DNA of 64,000 nt from Synchiropus splendidus (GCF_027744825.2 NC_071340.1:3653501-3717500), one strand, 5' to 3'; numbered from the stretch's first letter, positions 43,046 through 54,798 are shown. Numbers and translations: made by a program. Notes: a model not told the origin generated them from the letters alone.

Positions 43046-43940
43046 TTACAGATGCATAGTTTCAGATACAAAGTTTTCTTCACGCTTTTGGAGGGAGCAG
43101 AGGTGAGAGCAGCGGACTGGTCTCTCCAAGATGAGAAGCGATGATCAGCACAGCTATGATTTGGACGGCTGAGGTCACCCCGCCCCTTCGACCAGTGACG
43201 GTGTTCCCCCCCGGGCAGTGGCTGTGTGTGGAGGAGGCGCCACGAGCGTAGCACCACGCCGACAGACTGTTGAAACTCCAAAATCTCTGGTAAAGTGAGA
43301 GAGGATCTGCAATGTATGAGCCTGTCCACGGAGCTCATAAAGAGCGCGTGATGTTCTCAAGCACTATGAGCTGGTTGCCGACGGTGTAAACATGGGTGGC
43401 ATGGTCACTCCTCCCGGGGCGAACGCATCATGCATAGTGCATGACGGCTGAATGAGCGGGAACGCCGCGGTGGGAATCCAAACCCTCCACCAGGCAGTAA
43501 GCTCCGTACCTGACCAAGTGCGGTCCTAGTGCCAGTGGAGTGTAAGAACCGCGCCGGGAATAGTCCAGATTTCTTCCAGTTGTGGTCAGACAACATGCGG
43601 TCGTGCCCTTGGTGTAGTCTCGCCATCCAACGCCAGCAGGCCGTTAGTGAAGTGGGATGATTCTTGAGCTGGCGGCGGAGAGAGAGCTCAACTTCGATAC
43701 GACGGCGGCGGATGACATGAGGCGCAGGAGAAGATCAAGCGGGAACGTACTTGACTCCACCACACGGAACTCAGCCAACTCTGGGAACAGAGTCTCCAGA
43801 TCCACCTCATAGCAGCACCTGGCTCTCGTCAAACTCATCCCATGGCTTGGAAGCAGGAAATGTGGAACGGCTGCTTGTAGGCCAGTCGCAGCGCCCTATT
43901 CGTATGGGATTAGTGTTGAATATAGTCGAAAGAGTGTTTT
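43045..43940 (-). pseudogene. DIRS-like 5' region, inverted, unit 2
   Basis: Direct match to 6,420-7,385 with small indels (for example the GGTGTAAACATGGGTGG gap near 43,390). On the reverse strand it reads the same possible gag remnant as 30,716-31,012. No intact frame. Confidence 0.4.
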
Positions 43941-45475
43941 TTCTGTAGTTGCAGGCGAAACTTTCATGTTCTGAGGCATCGCTGAGCAGTGAGTGAACAG
44001 TGCAGAAAACGCGTTTTCAGCCCGAGGGATTGTGTTTTTTTGTCCGACAAACATAAAAATGTTGATAACTCTTCTGACAGGTTGAATTCGTTCTGCAGCT
44101 ATGAGAAAGACCCCTTCTGGAATAGAGGCAGGTGATATTTTTATGTTCTGAGATTATTCTGATCAGTCAGTGAACAGTGCAGAATATGCATTTTCAGCCT
44201 GAGAGAAGCTTGGTTTCAGACTGTCAAAAATACAATAGTTGATAACCCTCTAAAAACGTTTTGCCTATAGTTGCAGGTGATATTGTCAAGTTCCGAGGCT
44301 TTTCTGATGAGTGAGTGAACAGCGCAAAAAATGCGTTTTCTGCCCGAGAGAAGCTGCGTTTCACACCGAAAAAGATAAAGATTTTGTTACATCTTTGAAA
44401 CCACTTCTGACTGTCACGGGTCAAGACGTGGAGCAGGACCCAAGTGCAGTGGTGAAAGTCACAGGAGGCAGGAACGAGTCAACATTTTAACATGTTGAAT
44501 TAGATCGGCACCTACTAATAAGACCCCGGTCTGCTTTAGTAGCAGGTGAAATTTTTATGTTCTGAGTCAGTCCTTAGCAGTGAGTGAACAGTGCAGAAAA
44601 CGCATTTTCAGCGCAAGTGACTGTGGTAATTACATTTTTACAAACATAAAAATGTACTTACCTCTGAAACCACTTCAGACATCGTGATTAAATTCTGCAA
44701 CTACTAGAAATACCACTTCTGCTATAGTTTGAGGTGACATTTTCATGTTCTGAGTCCCGCCTAAGCAGTAAGTGAACCGAGCAGAAAACACGTATTCAGG
44801 CCACTAAAAGGTGGTTTTCAGACGAACAAGCATTAAAATCCTGATAACTCTCTGAAACCACACAGAGAGGTTGAATTAGTTCTGCTGCTGCTAGAAAGAC
44901 AGCTTCTGCTACAGTGTCAGGTGAAATTTTCATGTTCTGAGGCATCGCTGAGCAGTGAGTGAACAGTGCAAAAATGCGTTTTCAGCCCGAGAGAGGTTCG
45001 GTTTCTGACCAGGAAGAATAAAAATTGTTGATTCCACCCTGAAAATAGTCCAAAAACGTGGATTTAGTGCCGAATATACTCGAAAGACTCTTTTTCCAAC
45101 AGTTGCAGCTGATATTTTCATGTTCTGGCACTATTCTGAGCAGTGAGTGAACTGTTCAGAAAAACAGGTTTTCACCCGAGTGACGGTGGTTTTCAGAATT
45201 GACAAACATAAAAATGTTATCACTCTGCAACCACTTCAGAAATGTTGAATTAGTTCAGCACCTACTAGAATGACCGCTTCAGCTATCGTGCCAGGCGAAA
45301 TTTTCATGTTCTGAGACAGCCCTGAGCAGAGATTAAACAGTGCAGAAAACGTGTTTTCAGTCCGCGGGACCTGTACCTTTCAGACCAACAAACATAAAAA
45401 TGTTGATAACTCTCTGAAACCCCTTCGGAGACATTGAATTTGTTCTGCAGCTACGAGAAACACCCCTTAAGCTAA
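43941..45475 (-). repeat. Satellite array, reverse, unit 2
   Basis: Same family and orientation as 7,385-8,510. It is interrupted at about 44,413-44,490 by a fragment (GGGTCAAGACGTGGAGCAGG) of the element inserted at 17,391-18,085. The right edge joins the DIRS reverse transcriptase at the same point as in unit 1. Confidence 0.85.
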
Positions 45476-45479
45476 GCTG

Positions 45480-46470
45480 GTGGGCGCTCATGAATCCTGT
45501 TTGGACTCAATCAACCAGTAGTCCAAGTACGTCAGAATCCGCAGACCCTGTCTTCTTAGTGGTTCGAGCCACTCCTCCACGCACTTGGTGAAAAAACGAG
45601 GCACTAGACACTAGAGACCGTGTTGTGGAAGTAGGCCTCTGCAAGATCTATGGAGGTCATCCACTCTCACACTCCAGGAGTCTGCTGGTAGTCCGGAACC
45701 GCTGTCTGGTCATGAATTGGTTGAGGAGACTGAGATTCAGAACAGGTCTCCACTCTCCTGTCTTCTTGGGTTCCAGAAAGTATCTGGAGTAAAATCCAGT
45801 GTAGGAGGATTGCTTTGGCAGTAGCTCAATTATTTGCTTTGTCAGGAGAGCGCTGTCCTCCTCCATCAGACATGACCGCTGGTTCTCTGAGTTCACTCAG
45901 GTCCATGTGGTGACGCAGAACCTGGGGGTTGACTGTGTAACTGAAGGCCGTTTCAATGACCGTGTATTTTCTCGATCCATATGGGCAGGTGAGGAGACAG
46001 GCTCTTTCAATTCGGAAGATACTCTTTCAAGATAGGAGCCTTGAGCACAGGAGCGGACCCGGACTCCGGGGCGGGTCTAGGACGAAAGGGTCATCGGTGC
46101 ACAGTGCCCACTCCTCTGGGAACTTCAAGTCCCGCTGGTTCTTCAAAAACACACTCGTTTTTGTCAGCTGAGCCGTCAGAGGAATTCGGTTCCCCAAACT
46201 TGCAGTGTACAAAGATCAAGATCTGATCAAGATTCTCCTAAGATGGAGACCCGAGGGACCGGCCCAATCAGCCTCAGAAAGAGATGACTCTGTAGATGAC
46301 GATGTCCTGCTTGCCTCTGAACAGAATCACAGACACACATCGCTTCAGACATCACACGAGGGAGCTGAGAACAGAGCAGGTCTGGCACGCAGTTCCTACT
46401 GAGTGATCCTCTGAAGTGGTGGCTTTCGCGGTCCTGTGGCGACCCCTGCTAAAAACTGGCGAGTCTGAGT
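45480..46470 (-). pseudogene. DIRS-type reverse transcriptase fragment, unit 2
   Basis: Homologue of 8,515-9,560. Reverse frames show ENQRSCLMEEDSALL, GFYSRYFLEPKKTGEWRPVL and LNLSLLNQFMTRQRF. The catalytic block lies near 45,510-45,560. It ends at the satellite, as in unit 1. Frames are broken, and there is a small internal deletion near 46,330 relative to unit 1. Confidence 0.6.
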
Positions 46471-47345
46471 AATCAGAAGAGTTAATGGCAGAATTGAAAC
46501 TCCCCTGACTTTTGGCTGGAACCGGGATCTGTTGAGAGACGGCAAAGAGTTATTTGACGCCTATGCTTCTTATTGTGGCGAAACTGAGGAAAAACATAAC
46601 GTTTTGGCTCCATAAACTTCCCCAGGGACAGTTCTGGCATCAGGTATAAGGAGGCAGAGACCGTTACTATACTGCTCGGTCTCCTGAGACGATGTCAAAC
46701 AAAAAAAAAATTTTGAAGCCGGAGTTCGGACTGACTGGAACCGGAAGAGAACTTGGCGGATGATAAACCCTAATTTTGGGCATAGAAGAAACAGACCCGA
46801 TACCAAAGTAATGCATCTTATTTTTTTTCCAAGTTAGACTAGGTTTAGATGCATACTTTTAGATACAAAGTTCTTCCTACGCTTTTGGAGGGAGCAGAGG
46901 TGGGAGCAGACGACTGGTCTCTCCAAGAGGAGTGGCGATGATCAGCTCGGCTATTATATGGCTGTTCCCCCCAGGCGGCGGCTGTGTGTGGAGGAGGCGC
47001 CGCGAGCAGAGCACCACGGATTATTGTGTCTCCAAAATCTCTGTGGGAGTCCACGGAGCTCATAAAGAGCGCAATGATGTTCTCAAGCGCTATGAGCCAG
47101 TTGCCGACAGTGCAGACACCATTCTACTGCGCGATGGCGGCTCTGTCAGCGCCGGGTGGGATGGTCACTCCTCAAGGGGGAGGTCAAGCTCCAGGTGCGA
47201 GGGCATCGCGCATGACCGCTGAGTGAGAGGGAACGCTGCGCCACAAATCCAAACCCTCCACCTATTAAGCTCCGTACCTGACCACGTGCGGTCCTCGTGC
47301 CAGTAGAGTGTCAGAACTGCGCCGGGAAATAGTCCGGATTGAATG
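46470..47345 (-). repeat. DIRS-like linker and second 5' segment, unit 2
   Basis: Collinear with 9,560-10,430. The GATGCATACTTTTAGATAC and GGTGGGAGCAGACGACTGG landmarks are kept. No intact gene. Confidence 0.45.
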
Positions 47346-48018
47346 AGACTAGCAGTGGATGTTTACCCAACAGACGGCAGTCCACACCCATTTGGCATTA
47401 TTTGCTTTGAGTGTTGCGGGTGCTTTAGCATTTCGAATAGTGAACTGCACTTAGGGGGGCAGAGGACTGCCTGCTAGCCTTGAAGTAGCCATGCTTTGGG
47501 GGGACGCCCCAGGATTGGAGGTCCGCTCAAAATTTCTGCCCCGTGCTAAAGGACTGTTTGCGAGGGAGGCAGGCTCCACGGACAGCTGGACACAAACATA
47601 TTCCAGGAATATTACACCAGCCTTTCTACTTCACTGGAAGTGCCAGGGCACTCCGCAAAATGTGATTGTGAAATTACAGAGGCGTGAATGAGTGACTCTG
47701 TAATTGTGAAATTACAGCTGGAGCCGGCGCATCTGGCACATCAAGAGAAGAAGCTTGAGACTTGAAGGGGTGTGGAGCGGCTCATCTGGACCACGGAAAC
47801 TTCAGGCAGGACTGAGGTCTCATCGCAGAGACTTGTCGCATCACTGCAGGAGTGGATTTAACAGCAGGAGACTCAGCACTTGTGCCGCTCTGTGCGTGGA
47901 CGATCATCGGCAGCAGCTTCTCCCGGGGTAGTTGGCTGACTTTTTTTTTATTATTATTCGTATTGAATTTGCTCCTTCCAGCGCCTCGGCCTCGAGCGCT
48001 CTTCCGGGCCTGGTCGCC
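47346..48018 (+). repeat. LTR-like repeat, copy 2
   Basis: Matches 10,435-11,215 up to the GCCTCGGCCTCGAGCGCTC tail, then ends at about 48,018 in gypsy sequence. It lacks about 100 bp around the AATAAA signal that copy 1 has. The junction with reverse-strand gypsy pol marks the end of the duplicated unit. Confidence 0.45.
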
Positions 48019-48892
48019 TATTCTGAAAACTTCTGAACCGAGCATGTTGATCATGCTGAACTTTCTGGTTTGACTGTTTCAGTTCCACTTTCTTCTTCAA
48101 ATTTGGGTGTAGCAGATCCAACATGCACCTCAACTTCCTCCCCATCAACATTTCTGCAGGAGACAGTCCTGTTGTTGACTATGAAGTTATCCGATAACTG
48201 AATAAAACTCTACTGTCGAAACAGGGTAGACCTCCAACCACTTTGAATGTGCATCAATCACCACCAAGAACATCTTTCCCATGAACGGCCCAGCATAATC
48301 AACATAAAGTCGTCGTCACTGTTGGTCAGGTCACTCCCACGGGTGTAGCGGTGCACAGGCCGAAGCGTTCTGGTGTTCCTGACAAGTGGAACACGATTTG
48401 ACCGAACTTTCAATATCACTGTCTATATTAGGCCACCACATATAGCTACGAGCCAAACCCTTCATTTAACTCATTTCAGGGTGCAATTGATGCTGCTTCC
48501 ACGTAAGACCACATCCTTTTTCCCGAATCACCACACGGCACACCCACAGTACACACCCATCTTGTACACTCAGCTCCTGTTGCTTCATAGTGTATGGACT
48601 GAAAGCAACATCCAGGTTACAGGGCCACCCTCTGAGTATGTATTTATTCTCTCGGGCGAGTACAGGGTCTTTACTGGTCCACCTACAAAGCTCTTCCGAG
48701 TTGACCACTGAACTCTGATCCTGCTCTACCAATAATACCTGGTCTTCTGAGTCTGGATGCCCAAGTTTCTCTGGAAGTGGAAGTCTACTGAGAGCATCTG
48801 CGTTTGCATTGTCCTGTCCACGTCGGTACACCATGGCATATTCATATGCTCTTAACAGAATAGCCCATCTCATGATCCTCTGAGAACTCATG

Positions 48893-49077
48893 CGTCACAC
48901 ACACTCACAGCAGCAGAAAAAAACTATTCGCAGTTGGATAAAGAGGGCTTAGCAGTTATTTTTGGGGTGCAGTACTTTCACAAATATTTGTGTGGACTTA
49001 AATTTGTGATTTGTACACAGACCATAAGCCCTTATTCAGTCTGTTTCATGAAGGAAAAGCTGTGCCTCCCATGAGTT
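48893..49077 (+). other. Inverted RNase H segment within the gypsy remnant
   Basis: Read on +, this stretch encodes LTAAEKNYSQLDKEGLAVIF and CTDHKPLFSLFHEGKAVPPM, the gypsy RNase H core that is missing from the reverse strand at this point. Both flanking reverse-strand pieces end where it should begin and finish. CATGAGTT occurs at both breakpoints. About 185 bp have therefore been flipped in place. Confidence 0.75.
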
Positions 49078-49366
49078 TTCTGCTCCCCCTTCCAGTCTGT
49101 GCCAAGACTGCCCCCACCCCATAAGGTGAGGTATCACATGACAGTACCAGTTGTTTTTGTTCATCGTAATGAACCAACACTTGACTGCTTTGTAGTAACT
49201 TCTTTGCCTGCTTAAAAGCCTCTTCTTGCTCAACCGCCCACCTCCATTTCTCATCTTTCCTCAGTAACTTGTGTAATGGAGCCGGCACAGTAGACAAGTT
49301 CGGCAAGAATTTGTTATAAAAGTTTAGCAAACCTAGAAAAGCTTTAACCCTCGTATTATGCTTAGG

Positions 49367-50435
49367 GTCAATTTGACCCATATCCGTTTTTGTGTTCATA
49401 AAAGTAGTGGTTATCCTGACTTTTTCTTCATGAAATTTTGTGACTTTTCCTCATTAAGGGTCATGAACAGATGTGTAAAATCTGGACAATTTGATGTCAA
49501 GTGAAGTGTCTGTACAGAGTTGGTACACAAAGATGATGTTGCAGGTCATTTTGACCCGGATTCTTTAATGTGGGTAAGTGGCTGTTCAGACCCAAAATAA
49601 ACATGTCTCTCTGATATACCTATTTAGACTGCCCAGCTATGTGTATTTTGATTGATTTGATTGTCTGAATAGCCATTCAGACCCAGCTGTGTGTAGAGGG
49701 GAAACTTTCTCTCCCTTGTTCTTGTCAGTGTTCTCATGTAGTCTCTTTGACAAACACACCAAAAATGAGCTCCAGAAGGTTTACAGTACATGCCTAACAA
49801 GCCCGCCAAGTATGGCATCAAAATATGGGTGGCCTGTGAAGCAAAATCTAGCTATGCCGGGAATATGCACGTATACAGTGGAAAGCTACCTGGAGGAGCA
49901 GCCGAGAAGAATCAGGGGATGCGTGTGGTGCTGGAGATGAATAAAGGGCTGCAATGTCATAAAATCACGTGACGTCACATTTACATTTACATCCTATCGC
50001 CTTGGAGATGAACTGCAGAATAGAAAGCTGAACAGCGGGAACAGTCAGAAAAAATAAGCCAGAACTTCCCAAGGAAATTCTGAAGGTGCAGGGCAGACCT
50101 CTGCATTGCTCAATATTTGCTCAAACGGAACCGACGTCGGCTTTTCCTGGAAGAACTTGGCAAAGCACTTGTCACTCCCAAGCTGCAGAGTCGAGCCAGG
50201 CCACCTCGATGCCCAGCAACTGCCGTCATTGAAAAGGTCAAGCTCACATCACCCAACCAATCTGCAATGGATGCATTGGATACAATTGTGAAGAAACGGA
50301 AAAGATGCCAGATCTGACAGTAAAACAAGTACCTGTTTTGTGAAATGCAAGAATAACATCTGTTACATTCTGTCCATTATGTGGAGAGCATTGAACAAGA
50401 TGAACATTGAAAAATGGGGCAGATATGGTACCAGA
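49367..50435 (+). pseudogene. piggyBac transposon remnant inside gypsy pol
   Basis: The left end is at a TTAA in the gypsy gene (TTTAACCCTCGTATTATG), followed by GGGTCAATTTGACCC, as in piggyBac ends. Transposase frames on + include NKPAKYGIKIWVACEAKSSY and KNQGMRVVLEM (49,793-49,950) from the DDE domain, and RRLFLEELGKALVTPKLQSR plus KKRKRCQI (50,130-50,317) from the C-terminus. The parts between are deleted, and the right TTAA is not found. The transposase is not functional. Confidence 0.8.
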
Positions 50436-51029
50436 GCATCCTGGACTGCTTTGACCTTCGCTGACATTGGATGCAGGCCTGTCCTGTCCACTTGATTACT
50501 CAAGAATGTTACTTTGTTTTCCATGAACTGACGCTTGCTCCGTTTCAACCACAGCCCTTTATCCTCCAACCTCTGCAGCACTTCGTTGAGTGTTTGCAGA
50601 TGCTGTCATCTCTTCCTCTCAATATAATGTCCTCTAAATACACTGCCACATTTGCCATACCTTGAAGTACATTCTCCATGGTGCGTTGGAAAATAGCAGG
50701 ACTGGAGTTTACTCCAAAAGGCAGACGTGTATATGTAAAAAGACCTTTGTGAGTGCTGACACTCACAAACTTCCTTGATTCCTCTTCAAGGACTATTTGC
50801 TGATATGCATGGCTCATATTGAGTTTTGTGAACTTCTGTCCCCCTGCCAGGCTTGACATCATATCCTCCATTCTTGGAATCGGATGCTGTTCGGTCGTGG
50901 AGACTTTGAAGTTCCATTTCCACTTTTCTTTTAATGGCAAATGAAACCGACCTGGGTTTGTAAAATAAGGGTGTGAGAGAGTAGAAGCATACACCAAAAT
51001 GTCAAACCTGTATTGCTTTATGGTCCCCC

Positions 51030-51250
51030 GGAGGTAATAAAACCCCTCCCGCCCCTTTTTTATATAAAAAAGAAATTAAAATAACAACCCCTCCCCCTTT
51101 TTATATCAAAAAGTAATTAAAATAATACCCCTCTCCCTTTTTTATATCAAAAGGAAATTAAAATAGTAACCACCCCGCTTGTTTTATGACAGGAAGGGGA
51201 ATAATTAACCCTATCCTACCTTGTTTTATAACTGGAAGGAAAATAACGAA
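51030..51250. repeat. Short tandem repeat, about 50-bp units
   Basis: Four to five diverged units with CCCCTCCC, TTTTTTATAT and GAAATTAAAATA. No coding content. Confidence 0.7.
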
Positions 51251-51299
51251 GGGAGGGGTTTGGACAGCTGTATAAATATCACCCTGTGTGTATAAATAT

Positions 51300-51528
51300 A
51301 TATATATATACGTCGGCTTTTCCTGGAAGAACTTGGCAAAGCACTTGTCACTACCAAGCTGCAGAGTCGAGCCAGGCCACCTCGATGCCCAGCAACTGCC
51401 GTCATTGAAAAGGTCAAGCTCACATCACCCAACCAATCTGCAATGGATGCATTGGATACAGTTGTGAAGAAACGGAAAAGATGCCAGATCTGACAGTAAA
51501 ACAAGTACCTGTTTTCTGAAATGCAAGA

Positions 51529-51530
<2 letters not shown>
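51300..51530 (+). repeat. Second copy of the piggyBac 3' end
   Basis: CGTCGGCTTTTCCTGGAAG through GCAAGAAT repeats 50,137-50,355 with very few differences. It sits between a short AT tract (51,295-51,310) and the long AT tract that follows, so a 220-bp piece was duplicated about 1 kb away. Confidence 0.8.
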
Positions 51531-51559
<29 letters not shown>

Positions 51560-51605
51560 ATGTGCATATATGTATATATATTTAATATCTTTTTATATCT
51601 TATAT
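51527..51605. repeat. AT-dinucleotide microsatellite
   Basis: An uninterrupted AT run around 51,530-51,555, then degenerate ATATAT/TTTATA sequence. It lies at the left edge of Maverick B, whose homology with A starts at about 51,610. Confidence 0.85.
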
Positions 51606-51702
51606 CTTCGTATAGCATTACGTTCGAATGCTGACATAACCTGTTGAATAAAAAACATTAAGAAGCATATTCGGATCTCAGCTCATTCATTTCTCGTTTA
51701 AC

Positions 51703-53338
51703 ATGTCGGTGAAACACATCATTAAAAGAGTTTATTACAATCCTCTTCACCCCGGGAGCTATGGAGGGGTGGATCGCCTTCGCCTCCCGGTAGGACATGC
51801 CCCGAACACCTCCCCAGGGAAGCGTCCAGGATCAGATGCCCGAGCCACCTCAACTGGTTCCTCTCGATGTGGAGGAGCAGCGGCTCCACCCCGAGCTCCT
51901 CCCGGATGACCGAACTCCTCACCCTATCTCTAAGGGTGCGCCCAGCCACCGGGCGGAGGAAACTCATTTCAGCCGGTTGTATCCGCGATCTCATCCTTTC
52001 GGTCATTACCCAAAGCTCGTGACCATAGGTGAGGGTGGGAACGTAGATCGATCGGTAAATCGAGAGCTTCCTCTTGCGACTCAGCTCCCTCTTCACCACG
52101 ACGGTCCGATACAGCGACCGCATCACTGCTGCCGCTGCACCAACCCGTTTATCAATCTCACGCTCCCCTTTTGCCTCACTCGAGAACAAGACCCCGAGAT
52201 ACTTAAATTCCACCACTTGGGGCAAGAACTCTCCACCGACCCGGAGAAAGCAAACCACCTTATTCCGGTCGAGAACCATGGCCTCAGACTTGGAGGTGCT
52301 GATCCTCATCCCGGCCGCTTCACACTCGGCTGCAAACCCCCCCAGTGCATGCTGAAGGTCCCGGTCCGATGAGGCCAGCAGAACAACATCGTCCGCAAAT
52401 AGCAGAGATGAAATTCTGTGGTTCCCGAACCGGATCCCCTCCAACCCCTGGCTACGCCTAGAAATTCTGTCCATAAAAGTGATGAACAGAAGACATGCAG
52501 GCATTGGCTAGATATAACGACGATCAAAATTACTTGTTGACCGTTATCGATGTATTTTCAAAAAAGGCCTATGTACGCGTTTTAAAAAGAAAGACTGCGA
52601 TTGAGACAGTGAAGGCGTTCGAATCAGTGCTGGAGGAGAGCGAGACGCCTGCAAAGCTACAGACGGATGACGGTAAATAATTTTTTTAAGAAGAGTTTCC
52701 GGGCATTGATGGAAATTTTTCAACAGCGAGTGACGTTAAGGCCCCTGTGGTAAAGAGATTTAACCGCACTCTTAAAAATCTGATGTGGAGATATTTTACA
52801 GCTAAAAACATTACATTACACAAACGTTACATCGAGGTTTTACAGGATCTAGTAAAGAGTTATAATCACAGCTATCACAGTCGTATAAAAATGACACCGA
52901 TGGAAGTAAGTAAATAAATTTTGCCTCCTGTCGAAATTTCTTTAGATTGGTGTTTGACAATCTTTACATTAGACCGTCAAAAGGTCGGCAGAAGCCAAAT
53001 TTATGGAGGGCGATCATGTTAGGATATCAAAACTACGAGGTGTATTTGACAAAAAGTACGAGCAGAGTTTTACAGATGAGATATTTACAATAACTGAATG
53101 TATTCATCGCAACCCGCCTGTGTATAAATTGAAAGATTTCGATGGCAAACCCATCCAGGGGTCATTTTATGATCAAGAATTACAAAAAGTACAACTCGTA
53201 AAGGATAACGTATTTCACGTTGAAAAGATTCTCAAGGAACGCGCCGTTAAAGGAGAGAGACATGTCTTTGTCCAGTGGAAGAACTGGCCTGAAAAATTCA
53301 ACAGGTGGGTAAAAGCTTCAGATGTAAAATATATATAA
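51703..53338 (+). pseudogene. Maverick B integrase, interrupted by Rex3 and active-site mutant
   Basis: The N-terminus (SVKHIIKRVYYNPLHPG, 51,703-51,783) matches A. The next part is replaced by a Rex3 fragment. It resumes at about 52,489 with MQALARYNDDQNYLLTVIDV, and TDDGK at 52,660-52,677 meets a stop. Further downstream the codon for the catalytic Glu (GAG in A) is AAG, Lys, at 52,753-52,755. After a damaged stretch, 53,003-53,338 gives GDHVRISKLRGVFDKKYEQS and a chromodomain (EKILKERAVKGERHVFVQWK). A piece around the second Asp is also deleted, so the enzyme is dead. Confidence 0.9.
51785..52488 (-). mobile_element. Rex3 fragment inside the integrase gene
   Basis: Reverse frame 51,722-52,504 reads ITFMDRISRRSQGLEGIRFG, SLLFADDVVLLASSDRDLQH (with the FADD motif), FAAECEAAGMRISTSKSEAM and GRTLRDRVRSSVIREELG. 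It extends further 5' than the copy at 11,637 but lacks the last 170 bp of Rex3, including the 3' tail. Both ends therefore look cut. It replaces about 155 bp of integrase. Confidence 0.85.
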
Positions 53339-53373
53339 GACGATCCTCCTTGACACCAGGCATCATATCATCA

Positions 53374-54238
53374 TGTAGGGCTCAAAGAATGGGGCTTCTA
53401 TGTGACTTTACCATCAAACGCCAGTGCAAAAGTTTTTAAAGACAACTCAATTGGTACTTTCCGCATTTAGCACAACATATCGATTTAAACGGAAAATGGG
53501 AGGTTGCTTTGACGGAGATTACATACCCTCACACGTGGCATAATATTCCAGAGGATACGTCGTCATTTTACTGGAAACCAAACCATAGAGGAGCTGACTC
53601 CAACACCAACACGGCTGCTCCGAGAGGATCAGATTCAGATGGTAACACGTCGCGGCTTCATAAAGATGAATTTCATAGAGCCATGGCGAGACTTTGGGCT
53701 CCGGATCCTGACGCCAGCGCCTCAGCTCAGAGGAAAAAAGACGGTTGGATATTACAGCTCACTTAATCAGATTACAACCGAGATGGAGCAAACTTTAAAA
53801 AAAAAAACAATGAGAATATACGCTTCCTGTTTGACCGTGCACGGCAAAACATTGATCTTCAAGGAGACAGTCAGAACCTAGTGCTTTTTAACTCGCCTTT
53901 GGCTTACATGTTAGGTGTAGATCCTGCTAATTGCATCATTTATTGCGAGTTCAGAGCGCCCCATCCTGTTGATTTAAAAGTGGGGTTTTACCATCTCTAC
54001 TGACGTTGTAAGACCGCAGCTTGTAGAGGATGCATATGCACCGCTTTTAAGAACGGTGGAAATCAAGGGTAGTTACTCAGATATAATCACACAGCATTTT
54101 AACCCTGCTTACTATTTACCGGTTGCCAAGAACCATATTGAAAATATTCAGACACAAATTAAACCAGATCTTAACAAACCAGTCAATTTTACATTTGGAA
54201 AGGTGGTGTTGACTCTACACTTTAGACCTGTTACTTGA
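53374..54238 (+). pseudogene. Maverick B candidate minor capsid protein, broken
   Basis: The ATG at 53,374 is followed at once by TAG, where A has TAC. The conserved TEITYPHTWHNIP block lies at 53,512-53,550, and the C-terminal frame 54,056-54,238 (SYSDIITQHFNPAYYLPVAK, VNFTFGKVVLTLHFRPVT) is intact. Frames change near 53,690 and 53,990. It precedes the core protein gene, as in A. The jelly-roll assignment is inferred. Confidence 0.65.
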
Positions 54239-54340
54239 GAGGATATTATATAGCCCTTGCATCGACGTCTGGAAATTCATTGATCACCACAACACCAAAG
54301 GGATAACCAGCCTTTGCAGACCAAGTCAAAAACAAACACA

Positions 54341-54778
54341 ATGGTTCATGCAGGCTTAAGAGACGACCCGCACAGAGTTGTACAATATTATGAAAAACAG
54401 GTGGGCGGAGAGCTACCCGGTTTTGACGGTGCCCCGGTTATGTACGGACGAGGCATCGGTTCCCTCTTCTCAAAAATGTTTCGGTTTATATCACCTTTGT
54501 TGAAAAGAGGTATCGCCATAGCGAAACCCCATCTCAAATCAGCAGTGGGTAACATAGCCACAGATATGTTCACCTGTACCATGAGAGGAATGAGCGATCA
54601 ACAGAGACAGGAAGGGTCAGGAGGTATAGCCGTCTTATCACGAAGAACAAAGAGACGCCCTCCAGGACGACATGTAACACAGAGCTCTAATAAACGTACA
54701 AACAAAAAAAGAAAGAAGTCAGTTGACAGAAGCAAACGGGCCAAGAGGAAGTCCAGAGGGAGCTCTGATATACTTTAA
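54341..54778 (+). CDS. Maverick B basic core protein (adenovirus VI-like)
   Basis: An intact 145-codon frame from ATG 54,341. N-terminal: DPHRVVQYYEKQVGGELPGF. Then a Gly-rich amphipathic segment, GRGIGSLFSKMFRFISPLLK (about residues 36-55), suited to membrane interaction. Then IAKPHLKSAVGNIATDMFT, and a strongly basic C-terminus with KKRKKSVDRSKRAKRK. Adintovirus core proteins of this layout are compared with adenovirus VI and X and are thought to bind DNA or disrupt membranes. The frame-intact state contrasts with the broken copy at 21,254-21,686. Confidence 0.8.
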   Translation: MVHAGLRDDPHRVVQYYEKQVGGELPGFDGAPVMYGRGIGSLFSKMFRFISPLLKRGIAIAKPHLKSAVGNIATDMFTCTMRGMSDQQRQEGSGGIAVLSRRTKRRPPGRHVTQSSNKRTNKKRKKSVDRSKRAKRKSRGSSDIL

Positions 54779-54798
54779 AAAACCTTATATACAGTAAC

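Larger units (their letters stand above)
48020..51010 (-). pseudogene. Ty3/gypsy pol remnant
   Basis: Reverse strand, in order: reverse transcriptase at 50,545-50,997 (KFTKLNMSHAYQQIVLEEES, LPFGVNSSPAIFQRTMENVL, then YLEDIIL where YLDD is expected), a continuation with KGLWLKRSKRQFMENKVTFL (50,363-50,581), a thumb and RNase H start at 49,046-49,399 (KAFLGLLNFYNKFLPNL, LVLSCDTSPYGVGAVL), RNase H end plus integrase zinc region (48,466-48,891, with RRGQDNANADALSRLPLP), then integrase core pieces near 48,190-48,360 and a C-terminal piece near 48,020-48,150. A piggyBac element, a local inversion and an integrase deletion disrupt it. Confidence 0.85.
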
